64,000 nt of DNA from the NCBI RefSeq assembly GCF_030812315.1, contig NZ_JAUSSM010000001.1:124001-188000 (forward strand), read 5' to 3'. Below the pieces are notes generated by a model. The model did no database searches, was not told the origin of the DNA, and saw only the letters and a list, made by a program, of their open reading frames with translations. Positions within the stretch are counted from its first letter, which is position 1. Each line of letters opens with the position of its first letter. Position numbers and translations under genes: made by a program. Origin of the DNA: Arthrobacter oryzae (GTDB taxonomy: Bacteria > Actinomycetota > Actinomycetes > Actinomycetales > Micrococcaceae). Shown here in pieces: positions 27,572-36,390 of this stretch.

Positions 27572-28462
27572 ATGAACCACCAAAAACCCGCTGCCCCCGT
27601 TTTGGGGGGCGGCGGGTTTTTGCGTATCCGATTGGATCTGGCGTACGACGGCGGCCCGTTCAACGGGTGGGCAGTGCAGCCCGGCCTCCGGACAGTGCAA
27701 GGCGTCCTGGAGGAGGCCCTTGCGCTCCTGGTCAGGCGCAAGGTGCGCGTAACGGTCGCGGGCCGGACCGACGCCGGTGTGCATGCCCGCGGCCAGGTGG
27801 TGCACCTGGACCTCACCGAAGAGGAGTGGCTCGGACTGAACCGCGGCGTGGAACTGGATCCCGCCGTCGCCCTCCTGCGGCGTCTGCGCGGTGCGCTCAG
27901 CCGGGGGCTGGGGGACCTCACCGGTGCCGTTGAAGTGCACAGTGTCACCATTGCCCCGGAGGGATTCGACGCGCGGTTCTCGGCGCTGTGGCGCCGGTAC
28001 AGTTACCGCATTGCGGATGGTCCCGCGCTGTGGGATCCGCTGGGAAGGTATTCCACCCTGTGGCACAAGGAACCGCTTGATGTGGCGCTGCTGAACGAAG
28101 GCGCGTCCAAGCTGCTCGGACTCCAGAATTTCCGTTCCTACTGCAAGCCCCGGGAAGGCTCCACCACCATCCGGGAGCTGCAGCGGTTTGAGTTCGCCCG
28201 GGGGAGCGACGGCGTCATCGTTGCCACCGTGCAGGCCGATGCGTTCTGCCACAACATGGTGCGTGCCCTGGTGGGGTCGGCCCTCTACGTGGGCGAGGGG
28301 GTCGAGGAACCAGGTTGGCTCTACGAGAGGCTGCTGGAGCAGAAACGCGATGCGAAGTCAGTCCTGGCGGCACCGCATCCGCTGGTGCTGGAGGAAGTTG
28401 CGTACCCCTCGGACGATGAGCTGCTGGCCCGGGCCGAGCTGACGCGGGCGCTGCGGAAGTAG
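27572..28462 (+). CDS. truA: tRNA pseudouridine synthase A
   Basis: Isomerises uridines 38-40 of the tRNA anticodon arm. From ATG 27572 the product has 296 residues; the core starts RIRLDLAYDGGPFNGWAVQP and the catalytic Asp67 is in AGRTDAGVHARGQV. The first 16 codons encode a Gly-rich lead-in and coincide with a terminator-like hairpin, so a TTG start at 27620, after the hairpin, is an alternative; the leaderless promoter favours the ATG. A 28-base gap separates its stop from the convergent histidine kinase gene. Confidence 0.94.
   Translation: MNHQKPAAPVLGGGGFLRIRLDLAYDGGPFNGWAVQPGLRTVQGVLEEALALLVRRKVRVTVAGRTDAGVHARGQVVHLDLTEEEWLGLNRGVELDPAVALLRRLRGALSRGLGDLTGAVEVHSVTIAPEGFDARFSALWRRYSYRIADGPALWDPLGRYSTLWHKEPLDVALLNEGASKLLGLQNFRSYCKPREGSTTIRELQRFEFARGSDGVIVATVQADAFCHNMVRALVGSALYVGEGVEEPGWLYERLLEQKRDAKSVLAAPHPLVLEEVAYPSDDELLARAELTRALRK
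27582..27621 (+). terminator. Rho-independent terminator of rplQ inside the truA 5' end
   Basis: AAAAACCCGC (27582-27591) pairs with GCGGGTTTTT (27612-27621), and GCCCCC with GGGGGC inside it, with a TTTTT end. It lies 41 bases after the rplQ stop and would end the alpha operon, but it overlaps codons 4-17 of truA as annotated. Confidence 0.85.
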
Positions 28463-28490
28463 ATCCGCGGCCTGGTGGCGGCTGCTGTTG

Positions 28491-30164
28491 CTAGAAGGCC
28501 GGGGGAGGTCCCTCGGCTGGCAGCGAAACGGTAAACGTGCTGCCCTGGCCTGGCCGGCTTACACAGGAAATGCCGCCGCCGTGGCGCTCAACGATGGCCT
28601 TGGTGATGGACAGCCCAAGTCCGACGCCGGGGATGTCAGCCTCGAGGGCGGCGGGGCTACGGTAGAACCGTGTGAAGACCTTCGCGGTGTCCGCTGCCGT
28701 CATGCCCATTCCGGCATCCTCCACCTTGAGGCAGATCAGGCCATCCTCGGCCCGCGCCGAAACCTTCACCGTTCCGCCGTCGGGGGAGTACTTGATGGCG
28801 TTCGAAACCAGATTGTCCAGTGCCTGGCCTATCCGGAGCGGGTCAACCTGCGCCCATAACGGTGTGGGAACGTCCATGAGCAGCGAGACCTTCGACGTTT
28901 CGGCGTAGGCGCGAGCCGATCCGAGGGACGCCTCGACCACACCGGCAAGGTCCGTTCGGCGTGGGTGCACATGCAAAGCCTCTGACGCCGACACCAGGAG
29001 ATCGGAAACCAGGGTGAGGAGCCGTTCAGTGTTGCGTTGCGCCACCTCGAGCCGCTGGACAACCAACGGCGGAAGCCCCTGGTCGCCGTCGAGCACAAGG
29101 TCGAGGTTCCCAATCACCGAATTCAGGGGCGTTCGAAGCTCATGGGAGACGTTCGAAAGGAAGTCATCCTTGGCCGAAATGGCTTCCACCAGCCCGGTGA
29201 CGTCATTGAAGACGACGACTGCGCCGTCGAACTCGCCGTCGTCGTTCTTCAGGGGACGGGCTGCAGTGGATACAGCGCGCTGTTGCGAACCTTCACCGAA
29301 CCAAACCAGATAGTCGGCAAAGGTTTCTCCGCGGGCAGCACGGGATTCAGGGCGTCGGTCCAGCGGGACCGGTGTCCTTCGATCGTGGCCTGAGACCACC
29401 AGCAGCGACTCCGGGGCGCGTCCCGGCAGGCCCTCCGGACTGGCCGTCACCTCAAAGAGGGACTGCTGGTGGTTGGAAAGCAGGCGTTTGCCGTCGCCAT
29501 CGACAGCAACGATTCCGACGTCCACCGTCTCCAGGATGATGTTCAAGAGCCGCTCGCGCTCTTTGCTTTCTGCCAGGAGTGCCTGAAGCTCAATGTCCTT
29601 GGCTTCAAGCCTGCGTTGCTGGTTCCTCATATGAATGCTGGCAAAACGTATGGCGAGCGAAACGGCGAGCATCATCAAGGGCAAAAGCACAATTGACGTA
29701 ACGTCGGCCGCCGTAATGTTCGGCATTTTTGAAAACAGGGTCGGCATTGCAATGAGCAACGGACCGAAGAAGCTGAGGAGAAGGCTTGTTCTGGCTGAAA
29801 TCGCCGACGCGGAAAGCCAGATGACCGGAAATAGCGCCAGTACTCCCAGTCCCTGAAGATTTGCGGCCGCCCCGTTACGGGTAAACCAGATGGCCACGAG
29901 GTCAAGCACCGGTATTAGCAAGGGTGCATTGGGTCCCAGTTTCTCCCAGGGAACCAGCACGCAGGCTGCAAAAATAATGGCGTGAAGGACAAGGGCGGCC
30001 TGGAAGAGGCCGCTGGTCAGTACCCCCGCCCAAACGGCTGGCGCTGCGATGACGAGTGCGGCAATGAAAACTGTGAGGGGCAATTGGCAAAGAATGACTT
30101 GTGCCCGTGGCCGGAGGCCGCTGAAGTAGCGCTCCGCCTTTCGCGCCAGAAACCGCTCGCTCAT
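28491..30164 (-). CDS. Membrane-bound hybrid-free sensor histidine kinase
   Basis: A 557-residue kinase. The start ATG at 30164 is 8 bases from AAGGAG; a GTG three codons upstream abuts the same motif and is less likely. Six hydrophobic helices occupy residues about 25-175, followed by a coiled segment (MRNQQRRLEAKDIELQALL), a PAS-like sensor (residues about 205-330), HisKA with phospho-accepting His341 (NVSHELRTPLNSVIG), and HATPase_c with N-box NLVSNAIKYS, G1 VEDAGMGM and G2 GVGLGLSITKAI. The stimulus is probably sensed in the membrane or by the PAS region. It is divergent from its presumed response regulator across a 255-base region with tandem repeats. Confidence 0.93.
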   Translation of the reverse strand: MSERFLARKAERYFSGLRPRAQVILCQLPLTVFIAALVIAAPAVWAGVLTSGLFQAALVLHAIIFAACVLVPWEKLGPNAPLLIPVLDLVAIWFTRNGAAANLQGLGVLALFPVIWLSASAISARTSLLLSFFGPLLIAMPTLFSKMPNITAADVTSIVLLPLMMLAVSLAIRFASIHMRNQQRRLEAKDIELQALLAESKERERLLNIILETVDVGIVAVDGDGKRLLSNHQQSLFEVTASPEGLPGRAPESLLVVSGHDRRTPVPLDRRPESRAARGETFADYLVWFGEGSQQRAVSTAARPLKNDDGEFDGAVVVFNDVTGLVEAISAKDDFLSNVSHELRTPLNSVIGNLDLVLDGDQGLPPLVVQRLEVAQRNTERLLTLVSDLLVSASEALHVHPRRTDLAGVVEASLGSARAYAETSKVSLLMDVPTPLWAQVDPLRIGQALDNLVSNAIKYSPDGGTVKVSARAEDGLICLKVEDAGMGMTAADTAKVFTRFYRSPAALEADIPGVGLGLSITKAIVERHGGGISCVSRPGQGSTFTVSLPAEGPPPAF

Positions 30165-30273
30165 TGGTGCCACTCCTTACGTTGGGGCCAAATCGCTCGT
30201 TCGCCTGAACTGACAGCTGGATCCAAAGCAACGCTGCGAAGGATCTCCGACTTCTTGAAGCAGAAGTTACGTT

Positions 30274-30325
30274 TGGTGTCATAGTAAGCGAAGTGATGCG
30301 TGGGGTCATAGGGCAAAAAGTGATG
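30274..30325 (+). promoter_or_regulatory. Tandem 25-bp direct repeats between kinase and regulator genes
   Basis: Two copies of TGG-x-GTCATAG-N6-x-AAGTGATG, at 30274-30298 and 30301-30325, repeat with a 27-bp period in the A/T-rich part of the divergent intergenic region. Tandem direct repeats of this kind are typical binding sites for OmpR-class regulators such as the one encoded 95 bases downstream. Function inferred. Confidence 0.5.
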
Positions 30326-30419
30326 ACGATTTAGCTCGTGCGTTGTAACGTGAATTTGTGGTGATGAAATTCGCATATGTGATGGGCATATTCGGAGAAT
30401 TCGTCAGGCTGGGGAGTCC

Positions 30420-31217
30420 ATGGGTGATCTTGGGGTTGCAGTGGTTGTTGAGGATGACGCCGATGTGCGGAATCTGTTGGAGGCGGTGCTAAGTCAGGCG
30501 GGGTTTGAGGTTTACTCGGCCGCGGACGGACGGCAGGGCGTGGAGGTCGTTCGCGACCACCAGGCAAATGTCGTCACCCTGGACGTGGGCCTTCCCGACA
30601 TCGACGGTTACGAGGTGCTGCGGCAAATCCGGCTGTTTAGCGACGCCTACGTTGTCATGCTGACAGGCAGGACAGAGGAGCCGGACCTGCTGACGGCGCT
30701 ACACTCCGGAGCCGACGATTACATCACCAAGCCGTTTCGGCCTTTGGAGCTGAGGGCACGCGTAGCAGCAATGCTGCGCAGGCCCCGGCCCCAGTCTCGC
30801 CAGGGACGGCCGCCTGCGCCGGCCCCCGCGCAGTCGCCTGTCAGGAGTGCCGCTGAGGAAGCGGTTCTCAGGCATAATGGCTTGGCGCTGAATCGCAGGA
30901 CGCGGTCGGTTGTTGTCCATGGTGACGCACTTCCCCTTACCCGAAGTGAGTTCGACCTCCTTCAGGAGCTACTGCGGGTGGGAGGTGCTGTCTGCACGAA
31001 GACTGACCTGGTTCGCGTAGTCAGGGGCGAGGAAGATCGCGACGATACTTACGTCAGCGAATCCGATGAGAGGGCCGTTGAGGTCCATATCGGAAATCTC
31101 CGGCGGAAGCTGCACGAAGACCCGCAGTCCCCACGGTGGCTGCAGACTGTGCGCGGCGTGGGGTACAAGCTGGCGCCGGCGGAGCATGAACGGCAGGAGG
31201 TCCACGAACAGCGGTAG
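30420..31217 (+). CDS. OmpR-family response regulator
   Basis: A 265-residue regulator with a receiver domain (acidic pocket Asp12-Asp13, phospho-acceptor Asp55 in VVTLDVGLPDIDGYE, Lys in YITKPFRPLEL), a Pro/Gln/Ala linker, and a winged-helix DNA-binding domain (LALNRRTRSVVVHGDALPLT, FDLLQELLRVGG, RAVEVHIGNLRRKL, TVRGVGYKL). GGGGAG at 30411-30416 fixes the ATG. Partner of the divergent histidine kinase. Its position beside the tad loci makes pilus control a reasonable hypothesis. Its stop touches the end of the convergent HPt-like gene. Confidence 0.94.
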   Translation: MGDLGVAVVVEDDADVRNLLEAVLSQAGFEVYSAADGRQGVEVVRDHQANVVTLDVGLPDIDGYEVLRQIRLFSDAYVVMLTGRTEEPDLLTALHSGADDYITKPFRPLELRARVAAMLRRPRPQSRQGRPPAPAPAQSPVRSAAEEAVLRHNGLALNRRTRSVVVHGDALPLTRSEFDLLQELLRVGGAVCTKTDLVRVVRGEEDRDDTYVSESDERAVEVHIGNLRRKLHEDPQSPRWLQTVRGVGYKLAPAEHERQEVHEQR

Positions 31218-31694
31218 CTATTCATCCGCCAGGATGTATGTGTCCTGAAGTTCCTTGACGGTCGCGCTCCCGTGGAGTTTCACAGCGGCGATCAGGGCAT
31301 GTCCATGTTCCAGGTCTCCCCTTCGGATGAACTCTTCCAGCCGTTCCGCTAGCCGGGCCAGCCGCAGCCCTCCCACCATGGCTGAAGCGATCTTCATACT
31401 TATGACCGCGTCCAGGGCGCCAGCAACGTCTTGGCGATCCACGGCTGCTGCCAGCTTCTGGTAGCGCTGGGTCCACAGCGTCGCATAGTCCCGTGCAAAG
31501 TTCTGTGCTACGGCTGGATGTGCCAGCTGGTCTGCAAGGTCCTGCAGAACTGCGAGGTCCACGAGGGGAAGTTCAGCGTCCGGAAATAGGGCGCCATCAG
31601 GATTTGATAGGCCACCAGGGGCAGCCGTGGGCTGCGGAGGTGTGGGGACAAGGCCCCCGCCTCCATTGCCGCTGAAGCTACCTGAGTTGGACAT
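31218..31694 (-). CDS. HPt-like protein lacking the phospho-accepting His
   Basis: A 158-residue protein: a Gly/Pro-rich N-terminal 45 residues, then a helical domain. The segment VISMKIASAMVGGLRLARLA matches the HPt helix hairpin (normally HxLKGSxxxxGxxxLAxxA); the His is replaced by Ile98 while Lys101 and the Gly/Leu/Ala positions remain. It therefore probably binds a receiver domain without phosphotransfer, or is a structural relic. It lies on the tad strand 107 bases after tadC, so it may be the last gene of the first tad operon, and it ends against the response regulator gene. Confidence 0.7.
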   Translation of the reverse strand: MSNSGSFSGNGGGGLVPTPPQPTAAPGGLSNPDGALFPDAELPLVDLAVLQDLADQLAHPAVAQNFARDYATLWTQRYQKLAAAVDRQDVAGALDAVISMKIASAMVGGLRLARLAERLEEFIRRGDLEHGHALIAAVKLHGSATVKELQDTYILADE

Positions 31695-31801
31695 ATGACA
31701 ACGCTACTTCCTGAAACTGTCAATTCGCTTGACTTCAGCTAATCCTGTGGAAACCTTGCGGGTTACTGGGCTGGGGAGGGCGGCTGGCGCGACGCAAGCC
31801 G

Positions 31802-32686
31802 TCATTGACCGCTGAACGTGACAACCGTATTGATCACGGCGGGGCCGAGAATGGCGATGAACAGGACCGGAAAGATGAAAAACAATAGGGGGAACAGGAT
31901 CATGACCGGAAGCTTCATGGCCTTTTCCTCTGCCCGTTGCCGGCGCTTCACCCTCATGACCTTGGCCTGGATCCGGAGGACCCGGCTGATGGCGATGCCG
32001 TAGGTGTCGGCCTGCACAATGGCTTGCACGAAGCTGCGGAGCTCCGGAATATTGGTGCGCTCTGCAAGGGCTATGTAGGACTCCCTGCGGCTGCGTCCCA
32101 CTTGCATGTCCTGCAGGGTGCGGACAAGCTCTTCGGAGAGGGGACCCTTGCCGTTCTCCCCGGCCCGGGCCATCGCGCCCTCGAAGCCAAGGCCGGCTTC
32201 GACGGAAATGAGCATCTGGTCGAGGGTGTTCGCCAGTTCCAGCTGCATGGCTTTCTGCCGTTCCATGCCCTTGCTGTAGAGGAGCAGGTCCGGGATGAAA
32301 TAGCCGAAGACCAGCACGAAAAGCCCGGCCAACTTCATAAGCGGTGTGCTGCCCGTGGAGCTTAGGAAAGCACCGAGACTTACGCCTGCAATCCCCAGTG
32401 CCAGCTTCGAGCCCAGAACGCGTCCGAGCGGCATGGACGCGGGCCGCCCGGCAAGGGAGAGCAGCCGGTCGAGTTTGCGGACATAGGCTGGCGGAGTCAG
32501 CGCGTAGCCGATCCTGTCGAGGAAGCGCCGTTCCGTCTTTTCCGGGGCTACGTCCACCCTCCGGCCGCGGGTTAGGAGGGCCACCGCTGCGGTCCGGGAT
32601 TTGCGATCCACCGACAGGACGGACCAAGCCAGGTAGCTGACGGGCAGGCACACCAGGACGAGTGAGGCGAGAACCATGGGATTCAT
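31802..32686 (-). CDS. tadC: Tad pilus membrane platform protein TadC (locus 1)
   Basis: A 294-residue type II secretion F-family protein. It has an N-terminal helix (MNPMVLASLVLVCLPVSYLA), two central helices and C-terminal helices (PVMILFPLLFFIFPVLFIAI), with the cytoplasmic signature MISVEAGLGFEGAMAR and VGRSRRESYIALAERTNIPE. With TadB it forms the inner-membrane platform on which TadA acts. It starts 7 bases after tadB. Last core gene of the first tad locus. Confidence 0.93.
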   Translation of the reverse strand: MNPMVLASLVLVCLPVSYLAWSVLSVDRKSRTAAVALLTRGRRVDVAPEKTERRFLDRIGYALTPPAYVRKLDRLLSLAGRPASMPLGRVLGSKLALGIAGVSLGAFLSSTGSTPLMKLAGLFVLVFGYFIPDLLLYSKGMERQKAMQLELANTLDQMLISVEAGLGFEGAMARAGENGKGPLSEELVRTLQDMQVGRSRRESYIALAERTNIPELRSFVQAIVQADTYGIAISRVLRIQAKVMRVKRRQRAEEKAMKLPVMILFPLLFFIFPVLFIAILGPAVINTVVTFSGQ

Positions 32687-32693
32687 CGGGGCC

Positions 32694-33626
32694 TCAGAAC
32701 TTCAGATCGATGATCTTGCGCATCCACAGGCTGCCGATGGTCATGAGGACCACGGACCCCGCGATCATGGCCCACCCCAGCGGATGCGTGAACATCGAAT
32801 CCATATAGCCGGGGTTCACGGCCATGAGCATCAACACGATGCCGATGGGCATGGCAATCAGGATGTAGGCGGAGAACTTCCCTTCGGCAGCGAGTGCCTT
32901 GATGTGGCCCTTGATTTCGGACCGCTCCCGGATGGTCTCGTTCACCTGGTCCAGGACCTCGGCCAGGTTTCCGCCGACTTCGCGGTTGATCTGGATGGCC
33001 TGGGCGATCCAGACGAAGTCCTCGTTTTTCATGCGTTCCGAGGTGTCCGTCAAGGAGGCCAGGAGGTCGCGGCCCAGGCTGGTCTCCGTGATCACGCGGC
33101 GCATCTCTTCCGACGTCGGGCTTTGGGATTCGGAGGCCGCGGCGTCGATGGCGCGGAGGATGCTGTGGCCGGCCCGGAGTCCGCCGGCGAGGAGCTGGAG
33201 GGTGTCGCCGAGCTGCTGGTCGAACTTCGCCCGCCGCTTCCCGGCCAGGAAGCCAAGCACCAGGTGCCCCACGAACGGCGCCAGGATCACGAGGATGACG
33301 GACACGGCAGGCACACCGATCACCAGGCCAACCAGTGCTCCGACGATGCCGCCGGCAATGACCAGGACGAAGAACTCGGCCTGGCTGAGCCGGACGCCGG
33401 CGTTCTCCAGGGCGTCGCGGTTGTAGAGGCGGACGTTCCTGTCCGCGAGGAAGCGGTCAAGGCCGCCGACTGTCATGTTCGCCAGGCGGGTCAGCCGTGA
33501 GGGCGGGTCTGTGTCATACGGGCGGCGCCTGCCCAGGGCGATTTCCGGCGTACCGGGTATCAGCAGCGCCACACCCAGGAGGACTGGTGCGATGAAGAGG
33601 AGCGCCGCTCCAGCGGTCATGAGCAT
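32694..33626 (-). CDS. tadB: Tad pilus membrane platform protein TadB (locus 1)
   Basis: A 310-residue F-domain protein. The ATG at 33626 follows the tadA stop by 10 bases, with AGGA upstream; an open frame back to 33749 lies within tadA and is rejected. It has an N-terminal helix (AALLFIAPVLLGVALLIPG), paired central helices, and the F-domain sequence RAGHSILRAIDAAASESQSP plus IQINREVGGNLAEVLDQVNE. Acts with TadC as pilus-assembly platform. Confidence 0.93.
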   Translation of the reverse strand: MLMTAGAALLFIAPVLLGVALLIPGTPEIALGRRRPYDTDPPSRLTRLANMTVGGLDRFLADRNVRLYNRDALENAGVRLSQAEFFVLVIAGGIVGALVGLVIGVPAVSVILVILAPFVGHLVLGFLAGKRRAKFDQQLGDTLQLLAGGLRAGHSILRAIDAAASESQSPTSEEMRRVITETSLGRDLLASLTDTSERMKNEDFVWIAQAIQINREVGGNLAEVLDQVNETIRERSEIKGHIKALAAEGKFSAYILIAMPIGIVLMLMAVNPGYMDSMFTHPLGWAMIAGSVVLMTIGSLWMRKIIDLKF

Positions 33627-33636
33627 GGCGGCGGTC

Positions 33637-35193
33637 CTAGGCCTTTCCTTCGCCGGCGGGACCGGCGGGCGGGGCGAAGACGCCGGGCGAGACATGGATC
33701 CCGAGGTCCTCGAAGCGGTCGATGAAGCGCGGACGAATCCCGGTGGCAACAGGCCGCCCGAGGAAACGTCCGTGGGCGTCCACCCCGGCGGAATAGTCGA
33801 AGACGAAGGCGTCCTGGAGCGTCACGATGTCGCCCTCCATGCCCTGGACCTCGGTCACGTGGGTGATGCGGCGGCTGCCGTCACGCAAGCGTGAAATTTG
33901 GACGATCAGGTTCACGGCCGAGGCGATCTGTTCCCGGATGGCGCGCAGGGGCAGGTCCATCCCTGCCATGAGCACCAGTGTTTCGAGGCGGGCGACGGCG
34001 TCGCGCGGTGAGTTGGAGTGAACGGTGGACAGCGAGCCGTCGTGTCCGGTGTTCATGGCCTGGAGCATGTCCAGCGACTCTCCGCCGCGGACTTCACCCA
34101 CCACGATGCGGTCCGGTCGCATACGCAGCGAGTTCCTCAGGAGCTCGCGGATGGTCACTTCGCCCTTGCCTTCCGTGTTGGGCGGGCGGCTTTCCAGCCG
34201 GACCACGTGGTCCTGCTGGATCTGGAGCTCCACGGCGTCCTCGATGGTGACGATCCGTTCGTCCGCGGGCAGGAAGGAGGAGAGAACGTTCAGCAGGGTG
34301 GTCTTCCCTGTTCCCGTTCCGCCGGAGACGATGATGTTGAGCTTGGCCTTCACGCACGCGTTGAGCAGTTCGGCCATTTCCGGAGTCAGTGTTCCAAAGT
34401 CGATGAGGTTGCGGACGGTGAGGGGCACCTTGCTGAACTTACGGATGGTCAGCGATGATCCGCCGACGGCCAGGGGCGGGATCACCGCGTTGACACGGGA
34501 ACCGTCCTCCAGCCGGGCATCCACCAGTGGCGAGGACTCGTCAATGCGGCGGCCAACCTTCGACACGATCCTCTCGATCACCTTGCGCAGGTGCTCCTCC
34601 GAGCTGAATCGGGAGTCCGCAAGGGTGAGGTGGCCCTTCCGCTCAACGTAGATCTGGTCCATTCGGTTGACCATGATTTCGGTGACGGCGGGGTCATCCA
34701 GCAGCCGCTGCAGGGGTCCGTAGCCCAGCACGTCGTCGGCGACGTCCTGGACCAGACGGGTGCGCTCTTCCGCGGACAGCGGGACCTGCTCGGCGTCGAT
34801 GATGCGCGTGAGCTCGTCACGGGCCGAGGTCCGGAGCTCCTGCTCAGTGACCGCATTGTCGTTGAAGCGGGACCCCATGCGCTCGAACAGCGCGGTGGCT
34901 GCCCTCTCCTTCAGTGCGGCGAAGGCGTCGACGGGCTGCTGGGCTTTCGGCTTCACCTCGTCCGCATGGTCAGCCCCCGTGGAAGGAACGACGACGGCGG
35001 CAGGTTGCGGCGTCGTCGTCCGCTTTTCCGGACGGGGCATGGCCCACGGTTCCGGCTGCCGGTCGGGGAGGGCGGGGCGGTCCAGTTCGAGGGTCGCGGT
35101 GGAGCTCGCCGGGCGGTGCGTCGGCGTGGGCGCCGGGTGCGTGCGTGCCTGCGATTTTGTTTGGGCGGCACTGATGCGCTCTGAAAGTTTCAC
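33637..35193 (-). CDS. tadA: Tad pilus assembly ATPase TadA/CpaF (locus 1)
   Basis: A 518-residue secretion ATPase powering Flp pilus assembly. The first 90 residues are Pro/Thr/Ala-rich and variable; then come the N-terminal domain (VTEIMVNRMDQIYVERKGH) and the ATPase core with Walker A SGGTGTGKTTLLNV, Asp box RIVTIEDAVELQ, Walker B RPDRIVVGEVRGGE and His box MNTGHDGSLSTVHSNSPRDA. Its start directly follows the tadZ stop. The core is nearly the same as in TadA of locus 2, whereas the N-terminal segment differs. Confidence 0.97.
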   Translation of the reverse strand: MKLSERISAAQTKSQARTHPAPTPTHRPASSTATLELDRPALPDRQPEPWAMPRPEKRTTTPQPAAVVVPSTGADHADEVKPKAQQPVDAFAALKERAATALFERMGSRFNDNAVTEQELRTSARDELTRIIDAEQVPLSAEERTRLVQDVADDVLGYGPLQRLLDDPAVTEIMVNRMDQIYVERKGHLTLADSRFSSEEHLRKVIERIVSKVGRRIDESSPLVDARLEDGSRVNAVIPPLAVGGSSLTIRKFSKVPLTVRNLIDFGTLTPEMAELLNACVKAKLNIIVSGGTGTGKTTLLNVLSSFLPADERIVTIEDAVELQIQQDHVVRLESRPPNTEGKGEVTIRELLRNSLRMRPDRIVVGEVRGGESLDMLQAMNTGHDGSLSTVHSNSPRDAVARLETLVLMAGMDLPLRAIREQIASAVNLIVQISRLRDGSRRITHVTEVQGMEGDIVTLQDAFVFDYSAGVDAHGRFLGRPVATGIRPRFIDRFEDLGIHVSPGVFAPPAGPAGEGKA

Positions 35194-36390
35194 TTAGACC
35201 ACTACCCTTCGGTGCAGCTTGCGTTGCGATTTGGCCCGCCAGACGGGGTTGAACCGTTCGACGAGCTGGTTCAGCCCTTTGGTTGCCGGGTCCTTCACTG
35301 TTTGCTGGAGGACGGGTATGCCCCGGTTGGTGGAGAGCGCCACGGCCTTGGACCGCGGGATGCTTACGTCGACGGGTGCCCCGATGGTCGATTCGAGGTC
35401 CTGGACTGTCAGCCCGAGCTTCGAATCCGCCATGTTCAGCACCACGTGCCGCGTCTCGGGCATGATGTCCAGCTGGCGAAGGACGTCCAGCCCCGAGCGC
35501 AGGCCCCGGACGCTTGGTATGTCCATTCCGCTGACCCACACCACATCGGTGCACTTTTCCATGGCCGCAAGGCCGATTTCGGGCAGGCCGGGGGCAGTGT
35601 CCACCACAACGTACTGGAACTGTTCGGAAAGCTGTTCCAGAAGCCGGCTAATCTGCTCGGGGGTGATTTCGTCGGCGTCAACGGGGGTCGGGGGAGCGCA
35701 CACGGCGTAGATGCTGCCTGGGTGGACGGTAAGGAAAGCCTTGAGGACCAGCGAATCCTGGCTCGCAGCCGGCGACACCGCGTCTGTGACTGTGTGCTGG
35801 GGGTCGAGGTAGAGCGCGGAAGCGACGTCGCCGAACTGCAGGTCCAGGTCAACGATCACTACGCTCATCGGGGCGATTTTGCCCAGTCCTATCGCTAGGT
35901 TGGTCGCTATGGTGGTCTTGCCAACTCCGCCTTTGGGAGAGAAAACGCCGATCACGAGGCCTTTGTTGCTTTCGTCCGGCTGCTGGGATACTGGCACGCG
36001 GTACCGGCTGGCGAAGGACTGGGTGGCGCGCTCCAGGAGGACCCTGATCTGCGCGGGATCGGAGTCGGGGGAGAGGATGTCCCGGATGCCCGCGCGCATG
36101 GCGTGCAGGATGAAGTCCGGTTCCGGGTTGCTGGCCAGGATGACACTGAGCTCCGGAAACCGGACATTCATTACCGTCGCGAGCCGGAGCGCCTCGTCCA
36201 CCAGTACTTCAGGTCCCAGGATCAGCACCTCGGGCTGTTCCTGGTTCAGGTGGGCGAACAGTTCGTTGGGATCGGCGGGGAGCAGGCTGGTGAAGAACGT
36301 CTGCACACCTCCTTGGAGGCCGCCGGCAACGGCCTGGCGAAGACGGGCGTCGAAGTCGACGTCGGGCGTGATGAGGACGAAGCGGCTCAT
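35194..36390 (-). CDS. tadZ: TadZ/CpaE pilus localisation ATPase (locus 1)
   Basis: A 398-residue protein with an atypical receiver-like N-terminal domain (residues 1 to about 125) and a MinD/ParA ATPase domain with deviant Walker A KGGVGKTT at 153-160, followed by VVIVDLDLQFGDVA and YVVVDTAPGLPEIG. TadZ places the Tad machine in the cell. It overlaps cpaB by 4 bases and abuts tadA. Confidence 0.93.
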   Translation of the reverse strand: MSRFVLITPDVDFDARLRQAVAGGLQGGVQTFFTSLLPADPNELFAHLNQEQPEVLILGPEVLVDEALRLATVMNVRFPELSVILASNPEPDFILHAMRAGIRDILSPDSDPAQIRVLLERATQSFASRYRVPVSQQPDESNKGLVIGVFSPKGGVGKTTIATNLAIGLGKIAPMSVVIVDLDLQFGDVASALYLDPQHTVTDAVSPAASQDSLVLKAFLTVHPGSIYAVCAPPTPVDADEITPEQISRLLEQLSEQFQYVVVDTAPGLPEIGLAAMEKCTDVVWVSGMDIPSVRGLRSGLDVLRQLDIMPETRHVVLNMADSKLGLTVQDLESTIGAPVDVSIPRSKAVALSTNRGIPVLQQTVKDPATKGLNQLVERFNPVWRAKSQRKLHRRVVV

